A stretch of DNA of 61,506 bases from JBBQKQ01 sp043719155. Lineage in GTDB: Bacteria; Patescibacteriota; Minisyncoccia; Phycocordibacterales; UBA5272. The position numbers and the translations under genes are program-made. Below the pieces are notes generated by a model, which had not been told where the DNA came from, did not search any database, and saw only the letters and a list, made by a program, of their open reading frames with translations. Positions 34,248-43,171 of this stretch are shown piece after piece (the first letter of the stretch is position 1; every line of letters starts with the position of its first letter). The stretch lies in contig JAYSUJ010000038.1 in NCBI GenBank assembly GCA_043719155.1, positions 1 to 61,506 on the forward strand, read 5' to 3'.

Positions 34248-35213
34248 TTAAAGTTCTTTTATTAAATTACAAATCATCTCACCTACACTCACCACCACTA
34301 TTTTATTTCGTGTTTTTTCCGCTTCGCTTTTTTGCTTTTTTTCAATCGTGTTGGTAATAAATATTTTTTCCAAAACCGAGTCATTTATTTTTTGCTCTGC
34401 GTCATGAGAAAAGATAGCATGAGTAACCACTGCGAAAACCCTTGTTGCACCTTGTTCTTTTAAAAGTTTTGCCGACTGGACAATAGTTTCGCAGGTGTCT
34501 GCCATGTCGTCGACAATAAAAACTATTTTACCTTTCACTTCACCCACTAAACGCATACTTGAAATATGATTGGCTTTTAACCTGCTTTTGGAAACTATAG
34601 CCAGCTCCGAATGTCCCAACAGACTCATGGAGAAATTTCTAGCATTGTTTGCAGCTCCAGTGTCGGGGGCTACAACAATTATTTCATCTTTTTTTATTTC
34701 GGCATGAAAGTTCTTTTTTAAAAAATCTGTAAACATAGACACAGAGTTCAAGTGGTCGACAATAGTAGTTGAAAAAAAACCTTCTATCGCCTTAGAGTGC
34801 AGGTCTATAGTCACTATCCTGTCTACACCGAGAGTCTCTAAAATTGTGGCAAAAACTTTGGTAGAAATAGCTGTGCCGGGCTCGGAAAGCCTTTCTTGGC
34901 GAGAATAGCCAAAATAAGGGATAACAGCAACGATCTCCTCTGCCGAGGCTCGCCTAGCTGCGTCCACTGCCAAGGTCAATTTGGTAAAACTCGAGTCTGG
35001 TTGATGGGTGGATTGCAAAAGGAAAACTTTTTTTCCCCTACAGTCTTCTTCCAACTTTAAGTTGATCTCGCCATCTGCAAAGTTATTTATATTTATTTTC
35101 CCAAGCTTGGTTTTTAATTTTTTTGCAACTTCCAAAGCCAAAGACGGGTTATTGCCGAGGCTAAAGATTATATTTTCATTTTCTGTTTTTTTCTGAATTT
35201 TTCTTTGATACAT
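34248..35213 (-). CDS. prs: Ribose-phosphate pyrophosphokinase
   Basis: This 321-residue enzyme makes PRPP from ribose 5-phosphate and ATP. Visible motifs are NFADGEINLKL near the N terminus, the ATP loop YFGYSRQER, the metal-binding TIDLHSK and the PRPP loop VDDMADTCETI. The last is usually VDDxxDTGGT; the CE in place of GG is a deviation. The first residues are longer than usual, so translation may start a few codons downstream. Confidence 0.93.
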   Translation of the reverse strand: MYQRKIQKKTENENIIFSLGNNPSLALEVAKKLKTKLGKININNFADGEINLKLEEDCRGKKVFLLQSTHQPDSSFTKLTLAVDAARRASAEEIVAVIPYFGYSRQERLSEPGTAISTKVFATILETLGVDRIVTIDLHSKAIEGFFSTTIVDHLNSVSMFTDFLKKNFHAEIKKDEIIVVAPDTGAANNARNFSMSLLGHSELAIVSKSRLKANHISSMRLVGEVKGKIVFIVDDMADTCETIVQSAKLLKEQGATRVFAVVTHAIFSHDAEQKINDSVLEKIFITNTIEKKQKSEAEKTRNKIVVVSVGEMICNLIKEL

Positions 35214-35425
35214 AAAACTTTTTTATCCTAATTTTTTTATACTTGATAACACCTTCATAACTATCATATTTATTAAATATAATAACATTTTTCAGACTTT
35301 TCTTTCCGTAAAATTTTAGAACTCTCCGTTTTGAGCTACCTGTGCGCTCACCTTGGTCCAGCTGCATCTCCCCAACCATCTAGACTACATTCTTCTTATA
35401 TATTGGAAACTTTCAATAAATACTC
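35176..35425 (-). pseudogene. Remnant of an FkbM-family methyltransferase C terminus
   Basis: Reading the minus strand from 35425 gives IEEYLL, then YKKNVV, a TAG stop (35380-35382), then MVGEMQLDQGER. The intact FkbM gene at 36627 reads IEGAEEYLL, VKKNVVQ and VVGEMHPD at the matching place, so the TAG replaces a Gln codon (CAG). The 5' part is missing where the ATPase gene now ends (35428). The 3' end overlaps the prs start. It is probably a copy truncated when the ATPase gene arrived. Confidence 0.7.
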
Positions 35426-35427
35426 CT

Positions 35428-36558
35428 CTATTTTAAAAAAGTCTCAAAATTTTCAAAAGTCACAACATTAATTACTTTTGGTTTATAATTTTCTTCAAAA
35501 ACTTTTAAACCCTTACTTCCTCTATTTTTATATTTACACTCATAACCAAATAAATCTCCATCGATTTCTTCAATATAATCAACTTCTCTATTTTCGTAAT
35601 CTCGCCAAAAATACTTATTAGCCCTTAGTTCATTATTATTTAACAACTTTATCCGTTCCATAATAAAATAATTTTCAAAAATTACACCATTATCGCTTCT
35701 AAAATTCATATCTTTAAAATCATTCAAAATACTATTTCTGAGACCAATATCAACAAAGTAAAGTTTAAAATTTTTCTTTAATTCGTTACTTAAGTTTTTT
35801 GAGTAAGCATATAATCTAATAACTATAAACATTTTTTCTAAAATTGTAATATATCTTTCTACAGTTTTGGTTGTAGTGTTTAGTTCTCTTGCCAAGCCTA
35901 ACAGAGAAAGGTCATTACCTATGTAATTTGCCAGTAAAATCGAAAGATGTTCTAGAACTTTAGGTTTTTTAATATTTTCAATTGTAAGAATATCTTTATA
36001 TAAAGCACTATTTTGTATTTGAGCCAATACTCTTTTTTTACTTTCTTCCTCTAAGTTGAAAATTTCAGGGTAAAAACCATATAGGAAAGTTTCATTAATT
36101 TTTTGTATTTTTTCAGAATTTAAAATTATATTTTGAAAATTCAGCTCTTCAAAAGAAATTGGATAAAGTGTAAATTCCAAAGCCCTACCAGTAAGGGGCT
36201 CTGTAATTTTATTTGCCAAGTCAAAAGAACTAGAACCTGTTGCAATAATTTGAATCTCTGGAAAATTATCAAAAAATGTTTTAAGTATTGTGCCGATATT
36301 CTCAATTTGCTGAGCTTCATCTATGATGACCAATTTTGCATCCCCAATACTTGCTTTAATTTTAAATGGATTAACATCTTTCCAGACGTTTCTGTCAACA
36401 GGTATATCGGCCTGATAATATTTCTTAGAACCATTGTAGTCATTTAAGATTTTTTTCGCTAAAGTTGTTTTTCCAGCTTGCCTAGGACCATAAATAATTA
36501 TGATTTTTCTTTTAAACAGAAAATTCACAATTTTATCTTCTAGTTTTCTTTTTATCAT
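35428..36558 (-). CDS. AAA+ ATPase of the DUF4143 type
   Basis: This 376-residue protein has Walker A (YGPRQAGKTT, about 19-28), Walker B (LVIIDEAQQ), sensor 1 (QIIATGSSSFDLA) and a C-terminal winged-helix and nuclease-like DUF4143 region (ENYFIMERIK, then EVDYIEE). Members of COG1373 are common in mobile and accessory regions, with poorly known function. The promoter is strong and overlaps a long palindrome (36572-36607), so it is probably autoregulated. It interrupts the polysaccharide locus and abuts a truncated FkbM remnant, consistent with recent insertion. Confidence 0.9.
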   Translation of the reverse strand: MIKRKLEDKIVNFLFKRKIIIIYGPRQAGKTTLAKKILNDYNGSKKYYQADIPVDRNVWKDVNPFKIKASIGDAKLVIIDEAQQIENIGTILKTFFDNFPEIQIIATGSSSFDLANKITEPLTGRALEFTLYPISFEELNFQNIILNSEKIQKINETFLYGFYPEIFNLEEESKKRVLAQIQNSALYKDILTIENIKKPKVLEHLSILLANYIGNDLSLLGLARELNTTTKTVERYITILEKMFIVIRLYAYSKNLSNELKKNFKLYFVDIGLRNSILNDFKDMNFRSDNGVIFENYFIMERIKLLNNNELRANKYFWRDYENREVDYIEEIDGDLFGYECKYKNRGSKGLKVFEENYKPKVINVVTFENFETFLK

Positions 36559-36564
36559 AAAAAT

Positions 36565-36607
36565 AGTATATCAAAGTCTCAATATTATGTCAAATATTGA
36601 GACTTTG
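36565..36607 (-). promoter_or_regulatory. Promoter with overlapping palindromic operator for the ATPase gene
   Basis: Minus strand: TTGACA (36588-36593), 17 nt, TATACT (36565-36570), then 6 nt to the ATG at 36558, predicting a leaderless mRNA. A 15-bp inverted repeat (CAAAGTCTCAATATT, 36572-36586 with 36593-36607) overlaps the spacer and the -35 box, so a bound repressor would block transcription. It could also terminate the FkbM transcript. Confidence 0.75.
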
Positions 36608-36626
36608 GGTACTAATTTTAAAGATT

Positions 36627-37436
36627 TTACAAAACCCCGTAGATTATATATCTCCCCCCAGACAACTCAGTTCTTTGGGTGTTTTTTAGCTCCAGGCGCG
36701 CCACTGTAGGGCCTAGTGGCGCGCCAACTAGGTCCGGGTGCATCTCCCCCACTACTTGCACCACATTCTTTTTTACATATTCTGCATCTTGCAGTAGATA
36801 CTCCTCAGCTCCCTCTATATCAAACTTTAAAATATCCACTCTCCCTATATTTTCCTTTTCACAAAAGTCTTTCAAGCTATAAACGTCTACCTCAACACTT
36901 TTAGTATTCTGTTTTCTTACATTTATCGACGACCCCAAATGCGAGTCCCCAAAGTATAAATTTATTTTTCCTGTTTTATTGGAGACTGCACATTTACATA
37001 CCTTTATATTTGGAAATTGCTTGGTGTTCAATTCCAATTTCGCATGTACCTGTGGGTTTGGCTCTACTGCATATATTTTAGCACCCGGATATTTAAGTGC
37101 ATAAAATATAGCCGTGTCCCCCACATTGGCCCCCAAGTCTAATATAACTTTTCCAGATCCAGCCTCATTGCCTTCACTCATTTCTACATACGGAAATTCA
37201 TATTCTTTTTTTACGAAAATCTCCCACAATACAGCAATATCCATACGGTCGTCAATCTTAAAAATAAAATCTCTACTCCTGTAAGATAGATTTTCAGTAA
37301 AATTAATCTTTAAAAATTTATTACAAATTATAAAAAAAACTATTCTCAAAAAAAACAAACACCTACCAATAGAATCTTTCTTTAATTCTGTAGATATACT
37401 CCAATTAGTAAAAATTAAATTTAATATTCTTTTCAT
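36627..37436 (-). CDS. FkbM-family SAM-dependent methyltransferase
   Basis: This 269-residue protein has SAM motif I (VILDLGANVGDTAIFYA), the acidic end of strand 2 (YAVEPNP) and the FkbM block VDILKFDIEGAEEYLL. It probably O-methylates a sugar of the surface polysaccharide. The C-terminal extension contains a GC-rich palindrome (36695-36725) that alters the normal ending. The gene is the last of a minus-strand run of methyltransferase and glycosyltransferase genes. Confidence 0.88.
   Translation of the reverse strand: MKRILNLIFTNWSISTELKKDSIGRCLFFLRIVFFIICNKFLKINFTENLSYRSRDFIFKIDDRMDIAVLWEIFVKKEYEFPYVEMSEGNEAGSGKVILDLGANVGDTAIFYALKYPGAKIYAVEPNPQVHAKLELNTKQFPNIKVCKCAVSNKTGKINLYFGDSHLGSSINVRKQNTKSVEVDVYSLKDFCEKENIGRVDILKFDIEGAEEYLLQDAEYVKKNVVQVVGEMHPDLVGAPLGPTVARLELKNTQRTELSGGRYIIYGVL
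36695..36725. repeat. GC-rich palindrome within the FkbM gene
   Basis: GGCGCGCCACT and AGTGGCGCGCC form an 11-bp stem around a 9-nt loop. Its composition is unlike the surrounding AT-rich gene. It encodes part of the C-terminal extension GAPLGPTVARLE, and looks like an inserted palindromic unit. Confidence 0.6.
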
Positions 37437-37451
37437 ATCTTACACATAATT

Positions 37452-38072
37452 CTACTTAGATAGAAGAAAACAATGTATCATCGGACAATCTACCGGAGAG
37501 AAGTGGTCAACTATTTTTAGTTTAACGCTTTTTATTTCCTCCAGAATTCTCGATAAAGGATACTCTTTGTGTCCAATTTCCCAATAATGAAATCCATCAA
37601 ATTTATGTTTCCTAAATGTAGGAACCCGTAGATTAAAACTAATTTCCTCAATAAAAGGTAGCTTAAAAGAAATAGAAAATGGCACTCTTCTGTGGTCAGG
37701 AACTGTGACTAAGACATACTTACTGGAAACTCTTGAAAGTTCTAGTAAAGATTTTTTAAATTCTTCGAAAGGCAAATGTTCCAAGACTTCACAGCAAAGT
37801 GTGAGTTCAAATTCATCATTTTTAAAAGGTAATTTTGTGACATCTGCTAAGAAGTCTGCTCCCAGATTCTCCTCATAGTCGACTGTCGTAACGTTGAATC
37901 CAACCTTTTTAAGATATGTAGATGTAGTACCGTTACCTATACCCACTTCTAATATCTTAGTTACACCAAGTTCTTTAATTTTTGAATACTGATAATAGTA
38001 ACTAACCCATCTCCCCTTGTGATCATATACTCCTTTATTGTTATACATTTTGTAATCTTGTTTTTGCCTCAT
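37452..38072 (-). CDS. SAM-dependent methyltransferase
   Basis: This 206-residue class I methyltransferase has motif I (ILEVGIGNGTTSTYL), an acidic residue after strand 2 (TTVDYE), motif II/III (FELTLCCEVLEHLPFEEF) and a later segment VTVPDHRRVPF. The substrate is unknown, probably a glycan or lipid-linked intermediate given the neighbours. It lies 15 nt before the FkbM gene on the same strand. Confidence 0.85.
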   Translation of the reverse strand: MRQKQDYKMYNNKGVYDHKGRWVSYYYQYSKIKELGVTKILEVGIGNGTTSTYLKKVGFNVTTVDYEENLGADFLADVTKLPFKNDEFELTLCCEVLEHLPFEEFKKSLLELSRVSSKYVLVTVPDHRRVPFSISFKLPFIEEISFNLRVPTFRKHKFDGFHYWEIGHKEYPLSRILEEIKSVKLKIVDHFSPVDCPMIHCFLLSK

Positions 38073-38082
38073 ATTTTTTTAT

Positions 38083-38628
38083 TTATTTTTTTAGAATGTA
38101 AACTACCTCATAGGCTGGGAAAATTTTACACAAATAATACTCATATAAATATTTGTTTTTAGTAATATATTTTTGAAATTTTTTAAAATAACATAAATTT
38201 ATATGTATACTCACAGGTGTAAATAAAGAAAAACTCTCATTAGATTTACTACCATTCATAAGAATAGGATCTAAAGATAAACTGTTCCAATAAGACCTGT
38301 GGTGCACCTGATATGCAGTTATATTTGTAAAATGTGGGACCCTTATCTCTGCAATTCCTCCAGGCTTTAATATTCGTCTCACTTCATTTAGCATATCCAC
38401 AGGCTCTCTAACATGTTCTAATACATGGAACATTTTTACCTCATTACAACTTTCATTAGGAATAGGAAACTTGTTATTTAGATCAGCTACCACATCTACA
38501 AGGTCTCCATCAAACATATCGATACCTATATTTCCTCTTTTAATTTTACCTACACCAATGTCTAATACAATTTTTTCTCCCCTAGTTTCTAGTTCTAGCC
38601 TTAATTTATCAAAATTATTTTTTTGCAT
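38083..38628 (-). CDS. SAM-dependent methyltransferase (Methyltransf_11 type)
   Basis: This 181-residue protein has motif I as VLDIGVGKIKRGNIGID, then FHVLEHVREPVDMLNEVRRILKPGG and the following VPHFTN. It begins 2 nt after the glycosyltransferase stop and ends 10 nt before the next methyltransferase start, so it is part of one operon. Substrate unknown. Confidence 0.85.
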   Translation of the reverse strand: MQKNNFDKLRLELETRGEKIVLDIGVGKIKRGNIGIDMFDGDLVDVVADLNNKFPIPNESCNEVKMFHVLEHVREPVDMLNEVRRILKPGGIAEIRVPHFTNITAYQVHHRSYWNSLSLDPILMNGSKSNESFSLFTPVSIHINLCYFKKFQKYITKNKYLYEYYLCKIFPAYEVVYILKK

Positions 38629-38630
38629 AT

Positions 38631-39725
38631 TTATGTCTGTATAATTGTATCATATATTTGCAGAGCTTTATTATCCCAACTCATTTTAAGAACTTTGTTT
38701 TTAGCTTTTTCTACGTTTACGGTTTTCAAATTAGTATCTAAGTCCGTTTTAATAATAGAATCCGCTAAGTCCTTCGCGTTATCCGCCTCGAAACTCACTC
38801 CACAGTCCATTAAAACCTCTTCTACTAAATCCAACTTAGAATAGATAATGGGTTTCCCAGCAGCCATATATTCGTAAACTTTCATAGGAAATCCAAAGTC
38901 CCTAAAATGTGGCTTGTCCGGATAAGGTATAATTAGAAAATCAGACAATTTCATGAGAGACGATATTTCTTCATGTTTTACTCTACCCATAATAATAATT
39001 CTATTTTGTAGATTATTTCTCTTAACATAATCAGAATACTCTAAAACATCCTCTTCTTTACCCCCGGCCAGTAAGCATATATATTCTGGTGATAAAAATT
39101 TTAAAGAATCTATTAAAGTTTTAAGGCCTTTTTCTTGGCCTACACTTTTAAAACTCCCTATATAAGCCAGTATTTTTTTATTTTCAGGGAAATTTAATCC
39201 TTTTCTAGTAAGGTTGCAATTTGTAAAGTAGTCTAAATTAACTCCACCCAAAATAGTTTTAATATTAGTATTTTTATTCAAACTTAATAATCTACTTCTC
39301 AATTTCTGAGAAGTAGTAATATTTAAATCTGAATTTTTCAAAAATAAACTATCGTTAGTTTCTCCATAAGACATATGCCAGTCAATTACCAATTTAAAAT
39401 TAAAGAATTTTTTATAATAACAAAACATTTTTAATAAAAATAAATCATTAGTCATAAATATATTGTATTTTTGGAAAACTAAAAGAGTTAAAACCAGCAA
39501 GTAAGAGTACGCCAATCTAAACTTAGAATATCCATAATGTACTTTTATAAAACTCGGCTTATCTTTACTAAATTTATTGACATAAAATTTAAAATTTGGA
39601 ACTACCTTACTCAGCGACATAGCTAAGTTTAAAGCGTAAATATCGTCGGCTGCAAGAGAGGGGTACCTCTTGGTTGTAAAATAATTAAACTTAAATTCAC
39701 TTTTATTATTTATAATTTTACTCAT
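38631..39725 (-). CDS. Glycosyltransferase family 4 type
   Basis: This protein of about 364 residues has a GT-B fold. The C-terminal half shows ILAYIGSFKSVGQEKGLKTL, then the donor-binding region DFGFPMKVYEYMAAGKPI with the paired Glu/Glu pattern of GT4 enzymes. I choose the ATG at 39725, which overlaps the flippase stop by 8 nt; an upstream in-frame ATG at 39827 would lie well inside the flippase gene. It adds a sugar to the lipid-linked repeat unit. Confidence 0.85.
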   Translation of the reverse strand: MSKIINNKSEFKFNYFTTKRYPSLAADDIYALNLAMSLSKVVPNFKFYVNKFSKDKPSFIKVHYGYSKFRLAYSYLLVLTLLVFQKYNIFMTNDLFLLKMFCYYKKFFNFKLVIDWHMSYGETNDSLFLKNSDLNITTSQKLRSRLLSLNKNTNIKTILGGVNLDYFTNCNLTRKGLNFPENKKILAYIGSFKSVGQEKGLKTLIDSLKFLSPEYICLLAGGKEEDVLEYSDYVKRNNLQNRIIIMGRVKHEEISSLMKLSDFLIIPYPDKPHFRDFGFPMKVYEYMAAGKPIIYSKLDLVEEVLMDCGVSFEADNAKDLADSIIKTDLDTNLKTVNVEKAKNKVLKMSWDNKALQIYDTIIQT

Positions 39726-40974
39726 ATTTTTTGCTATATATCTGTATGTATAAACCCACTGTTCCCAGTATACCCGACAATGCCCTTCCCATAACAGCAC
39801 CAAATAAACCAAAATAAATACTACCAAGAATAGTCATAGATATAGATAAACCAGAATTATACACCTCAAAAGTGTATAATTCTTTTTTGAAATTTTGAGC
39901 CTGCATTAGACTGTAAGGAAAGACCGCTAAGACAGAAAATATCGATATCGCATAAATCATTGCTAAATAGCTATATTGGGTGTAATTCGGTAGCAAGATG
40001 TCATAAAGAATAGGTAAAATAGAAACCAAAACTACAAAAATAGCAAATAATAAAAATAAAAATAAAAGAGAGATTTTAAAAAATTTTAATTTAAAATTAA
40101 CAGTATCTATTTTTACAAATTTTGGATAAACAATGCTTCCGATAGATTTGAATACTCCTCTTATTTTTTCTACTATAACCGTTACAAATAGATAGATAGC
40201 CAATTCTTTTGGCCCCAATATTTGAAACAATACAATTTTATCCAAATGACTAGAACCTATAGAAAAAAAATTAACAATTGATTGTGAATATACATAATTC
40301 TTAAATTTATTTATAGTATCCAAGTTTAACCCTGTAGAAACGATATCTAGTCTAGTGTAAAAATAAAAAATAGAGGTAAACAAACATTGAACCCCCAAAG
40401 TTCCAACTATAAGCAAATTTATATCTTTAAATAAATAAAAGGTTGCAGCAGTGGTAATGAGATTTACCAATAAAATTACACTCCCATAAAGTGAAATACT
40501 TTTAAAATCTTCTTTTCCTAATAAATACGCTCTATATAAGTTGAAATTATTCAACATTACTGAAAAAAAAGTAGCTAACATGATCCCAATCGCGTAAATA
40601 TAATTATTATTATAAAAATAATAAGTAGATATTATTACACTTAAGAATATGGGAAAAATTGACCATCTAAAAGCCATAGAGAAGGCATATACAAAGAAAG
40701 AGTCATTTCCAAGAACAATTTCTCTTGTTAGAGAGTACCCCATACCACTTAGTGTTGCCAAAGATACAATAGCAGCTAAGGATAAGATGTATTTATATTG
40801 CCCTAAAATTTCAGGACTAATAAAATTAGCTGTGACATAGATTATGATTATTCCAAAAAAAAGTGAAGTTAATTGTTCTAAGAAAACCCAGAATGAATTT
40901 TTAAAAACATACCTAAAGTTTATTTTAAAGATTGCAGACAGAGAGTCTATTTTTTTTAATAAAACTATTTTCAT
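39718..40974 (-). CDS. Oligosaccharide flippase (Wzx/MATE-like)
   Basis: This 418-residue membrane protein has about 12-14 hydrophobic segments, the polysaccharide-synthase family N terminus (FWVFLEQLTSLFFGIIIIYVTANFISPEILGQY pattern, shown here as FISPEILGQYKYIL) and helices with FFSIGSSHLDKIVL. It would move lipid-linked oligosaccharide across the membrane. It is the first gene of the minus-strand operon running to 36627; 179 bp of AT-rich sequence lie upstream. Confidence 0.85.
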   Translation of the reverse strand: MKIVLLKKIDSLSAIFKINFRYVFKNSFWVFLEQLTSLFFGIIIIYVTANFISPEILGQYKYILSLAAIVSLATLSGMGYSLTREIVLGNDSFFVYAFSMAFRWSIFPIFLSVIISTYYFYNNNYIYAIGIMLATFFSVMLNNFNLYRAYLLGKEDFKSISLYGSVILLVNLITTAATFYLFKDINLLIVGTLGVQCLFTSIFYFYTRLDIVSTGLNLDTINKFKNYVYSQSIVNFFSIGSSHLDKIVLFQILGPKELAIYLFVTVIVEKIRGVFKSIGSIVYPKFVKIDTVNFKLKFFKISLLFLFLLFAIFVVLVSILPILYDILLPNYTQYSYLAMIYAISIFSVLAVFPYSLMQAQNFKKELYTFEVYNSGLSISMTILGSIYFGLFGAVMGRALSGILGTVGLYIQIYSKKYE

Positions 40975-41153
40975 TATTTCTTTTACTATTTACATGTTAC
41001 ATCGTTTGCGATATTTTGTATTGTTAATACAACTGACTTTTAAAAAAATTTCAAAACATTTTGACTAAATTTACTTTTATTTACAATACTTAATTACGCG
41101 AGAGTCTTGCACCCTTGTTTGAAGAAGATTAGCGATTAAATTTTGTAAGTGAA

Positions 41154-41786
41154 TTACTTTTTCCTCATGGTCCAAAAGTAGCCTAGTGGAATATTAGCAG
41201 ATAATTTTTTGTACTGCGGTACAGCCTGAAGAACCTTATCAAATAAGATACAGATATTTTTCATAATTAATTTCAAAAAGGAGAAGTAAAACCACCCTCC
41301 GACATTTTGATACATGAGTGAAAATAAACCGTACCCAAGGATTTTAATTTCAACGATTTCAAAACCATATCTTTCTGCAAATTTTCGGTAAGCACTTTCG
41401 GTATATCTAACATAGTCGTCTGGCGAACCGTGAATGTGGTGCATATAAGGTACAGAGGAAACAAATAAACCTCCCGGTTTTATAACTCGGGCAACTTCAG
41501 CAAATAGGTTATGTGTGTCAAAGATGTGCTCAATCACATTCATAGTAACAACATTGTCATAGCTTTTATCTTCTAGTGGAAATTTCTCTTCTGCATTGAA
41601 GTTCAAATCTTCACCAGGATGCATGTCACCGTAATTTGCAACAGTCCAGGTGTGTTCGCCACCGACCAACTCTTGATAGCCACTTTTACGACTCCCCCCA
41701 ATATCTAAAACTGTCCCAGAGAGACTAACTTTTTTCAGTTCTTCATATTGCTGATTCCTAATTATTGAGTATGATGGTGTTGACAT
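41154..41786 (-). CDS. SAM-dependent methyltransferase (Methyltransf_11 type)
   Basis: This 210-residue protein has motif I (VLDIGGSRKSGYQEL), then DNVVTMNVIEHIFDTHNLFAEVARVIKPGG and SVPYMHHIHG. It is likely another polysaccharide-modifying enzyme. It is transcribed alone, with a small inverted repeat (GTGCTTGT at 41816 and ACAAGCAC at 41858) in the gap upstream. Confidence 0.87.
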   Translation of the reverse strand: MSTPSYSIIRNQQYEELKKVSLSGTVLDIGGSRKSGYQELVGGEHTWTVANYGDMHPGEDLNFNAEEKFPLEDKSYDNVVTMNVIEHIFDTHNLFAEVARVIKPGGLFVSSVPYMHHIHGSPDDYVRYTESAYRKFAERYGFEIVEIKILGYGLFSLMYQNVGGWFYFSFLKLIMKNICILFDKVLQAVPQYKKLSANIPLGYFWTMRKK

Positions 41787-41874
41787 AAATTTTGTTTTTT
41801 GTTATTATAAGTACGTGCTTGTGGTGCCTAGCACTGCGTCGGCTTTCAAGCTGAAAACAAGCACATTAAAACAT

Positions 41875-42279
41875 CTATCCATCAAATGATGGGTTTTTTA
41901 ATTTGTGTAAATTTTTATCCCGCTTTCCTGTGACCCATTTTGGTATTACGGAATTAAAAATTACCCTACCAACGTTTGCTGTTGATACAACAACTTTGTA
42001 TTTTTTTTCATCTACAATCGCAATGAAAGCGTAAAAAATTTTATTTTCCAAAATTTCTACTTCCTGCAAAGTACCCGATTTTTCGATAATTTCTTTAACA
42101 ACCAAGAGAGAATTGAGCCGCTGCTCTATTTCGGTAAAAGTCCTCATGCTCTGATCAGTCTTCCATATCAAATGTTTAAATCCTGCCATCGTGAATTCTA
42201 CTTCCATATTTAAATATGGACAAAAACTTTTTCCAAACGTCTTATATATAATTCTATACTTTTCAATAATATGATCCAT
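41875..42279 (-). CDS. Hypothetical small protein, possible phage-type nuclease-binding fold unknown
   Basis: This 134-residue protein has no recognised family. It reads as alpha/beta, with a HLIWK segment and ending VIPKWVTGKRDKNLHKLKNPSF. It resembles small orphan genes that carry PBECR- or nuclease-like folds in accessory DNA, but no catalytic motif can be assigned. It sits beside a truncated methyltransferase fragment, in a disturbed part of the glycan locus. Confidence 0.5.
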   Translation of the reverse strand: MDHIIEKYRIIYKTFGKSFCPYLNMEVEFTMAGFKHLIWKTDQSMRTFTEIEQRLNSLLVVKEIIEKSGTLQEVEILENKIFYAFIAIVDEKKYKVVVSTANVGRVIFNSVIPKWVTGKRDKNLHKLKNPSFDG

Positions 42280-42282
42280 ATT

Positions 42283-42441
42283 TTATTTTTTCATTATTAA
42301 TGTGGAAGACATGAAAATTTGTTCGATATTTTTACTTCTGTCTACCCGCAAACCTCCACCAATGTCTAAGACAAATTTGGAAGTATTAAAAATCTCTAAA
42401 GTTTTCTCTTCAAAAAATTTCTGCCATTTTGTTATTTTCAT
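42283..42441 (-). pseudogene. Truncated N-terminal fragment of a SAM methyltransferase
   Basis: A 52-codon ORF contains KFVLDIGGGLRVDRSKN, which is methyltransferase motif I, and then ends after an unrelated tail. The rest of the enzyme is missing; an unrelated gene follows 4 nt later. It is probably the relic of a methyltransferase disrupted by rearrangement. Confidence 0.6.
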
Positions 42442-42456
42442 ACTTGTTTAGCTTAA

Positions 42457-43134
42457 TTAATTTTGTATTATATTTGTCTTTTTATAACCAGCCAATTCTG
42501 TCATTCTTTTGTCATCATATTTGAAATCTTTTTTTGAGGTTGCTACAATATAAAAATGCGGGCAAACAAAATTAAACAAAAAATCTAAAATTTTGTTTGT
42601 AAAATAAAAACCAGAATTTCGCGAAATATTAAAGCCAGCATATTCCACAGTTTTGTGAAATGTATATCTGGTGAAAAAATTTACATGGGCGCTAGATAAA
42701 GCATAGGAAAATTTATTTAAATATATTAATGGAAAAACATAAGGAACAACAGGAACCCCAATAATTACTATCCCACTCTCTTTTAAATATTTTTTAATTT
42801 TGACTAGAAACAAATGCGGGGCCAACATGTGCTCAAAAATATTGTTGGCGAAAATGATGTCAAACTTTCCATTGAACTCATTACTAAAATCATCTTCTTC
42901 AATATTGCCCATCCTTACATCTACATGCATTTTTCTACCATTTTCTACCTCACCTTGATTGACAGTTAAACCCACGCTTCCCTTACCAAAGTGGGCTAAA
43001 AATTCTCCATTGGAGCAGCCAATATCTAAAACAGTTTTATTTTGTAGCCCAAAATTTTCTTTAAGATTGTTAAAAACTTTGGACTTGCTAACATTTTTAA
43101 ATCTAAGTTCTAAATCTGTTTGTGAAATTAACAT
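42457..43134 (-). CDS. SAM-dependent methyltransferase
   Basis: This 225-residue protein has motif I (VLDIGCSNGEFLAHFG), an acidic residue region, FDIIFANNIFEHMLAPHLFLVKIKKYLKESG and VPVVPYVFPL. This is the Methyltransf_23 style found in polysaccharide clusters. It ends 15 nt upstream of the methyltransferase relic. Substrate unknown. Confidence 0.86.
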   Translation of the reverse strand: MLISQTDLELRFKNVSKSKVFNNLKENFGLQNKTVLDIGCSNGEFLAHFGKGSVGLTVNQGEVENGRKMHVDVRMGNIEEDDFSNEFNGKFDIIFANNIFEHMLAPHLFLVKIKKYLKESGIVIIGVPVVPYVFPLIYLNKFSYALSSAHVNFFTRYTFHKTVEYAGFNISRNSGFYFTNKILDFLFNFVCPHFYIVATSKKDFKYDDKRMTELAGYKKTNIIQN

Positions 43135-43171
43135 AAAATTTTATTAACAAAGTTTAGCACAAAACAACCTT

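Noticed and set aside
36133..36447. Opposite-strand ORFs such as the 104-codon frame within the ATPase gene
   Set aside because: These are shadows of real genes without start signals or recognisable protein features.
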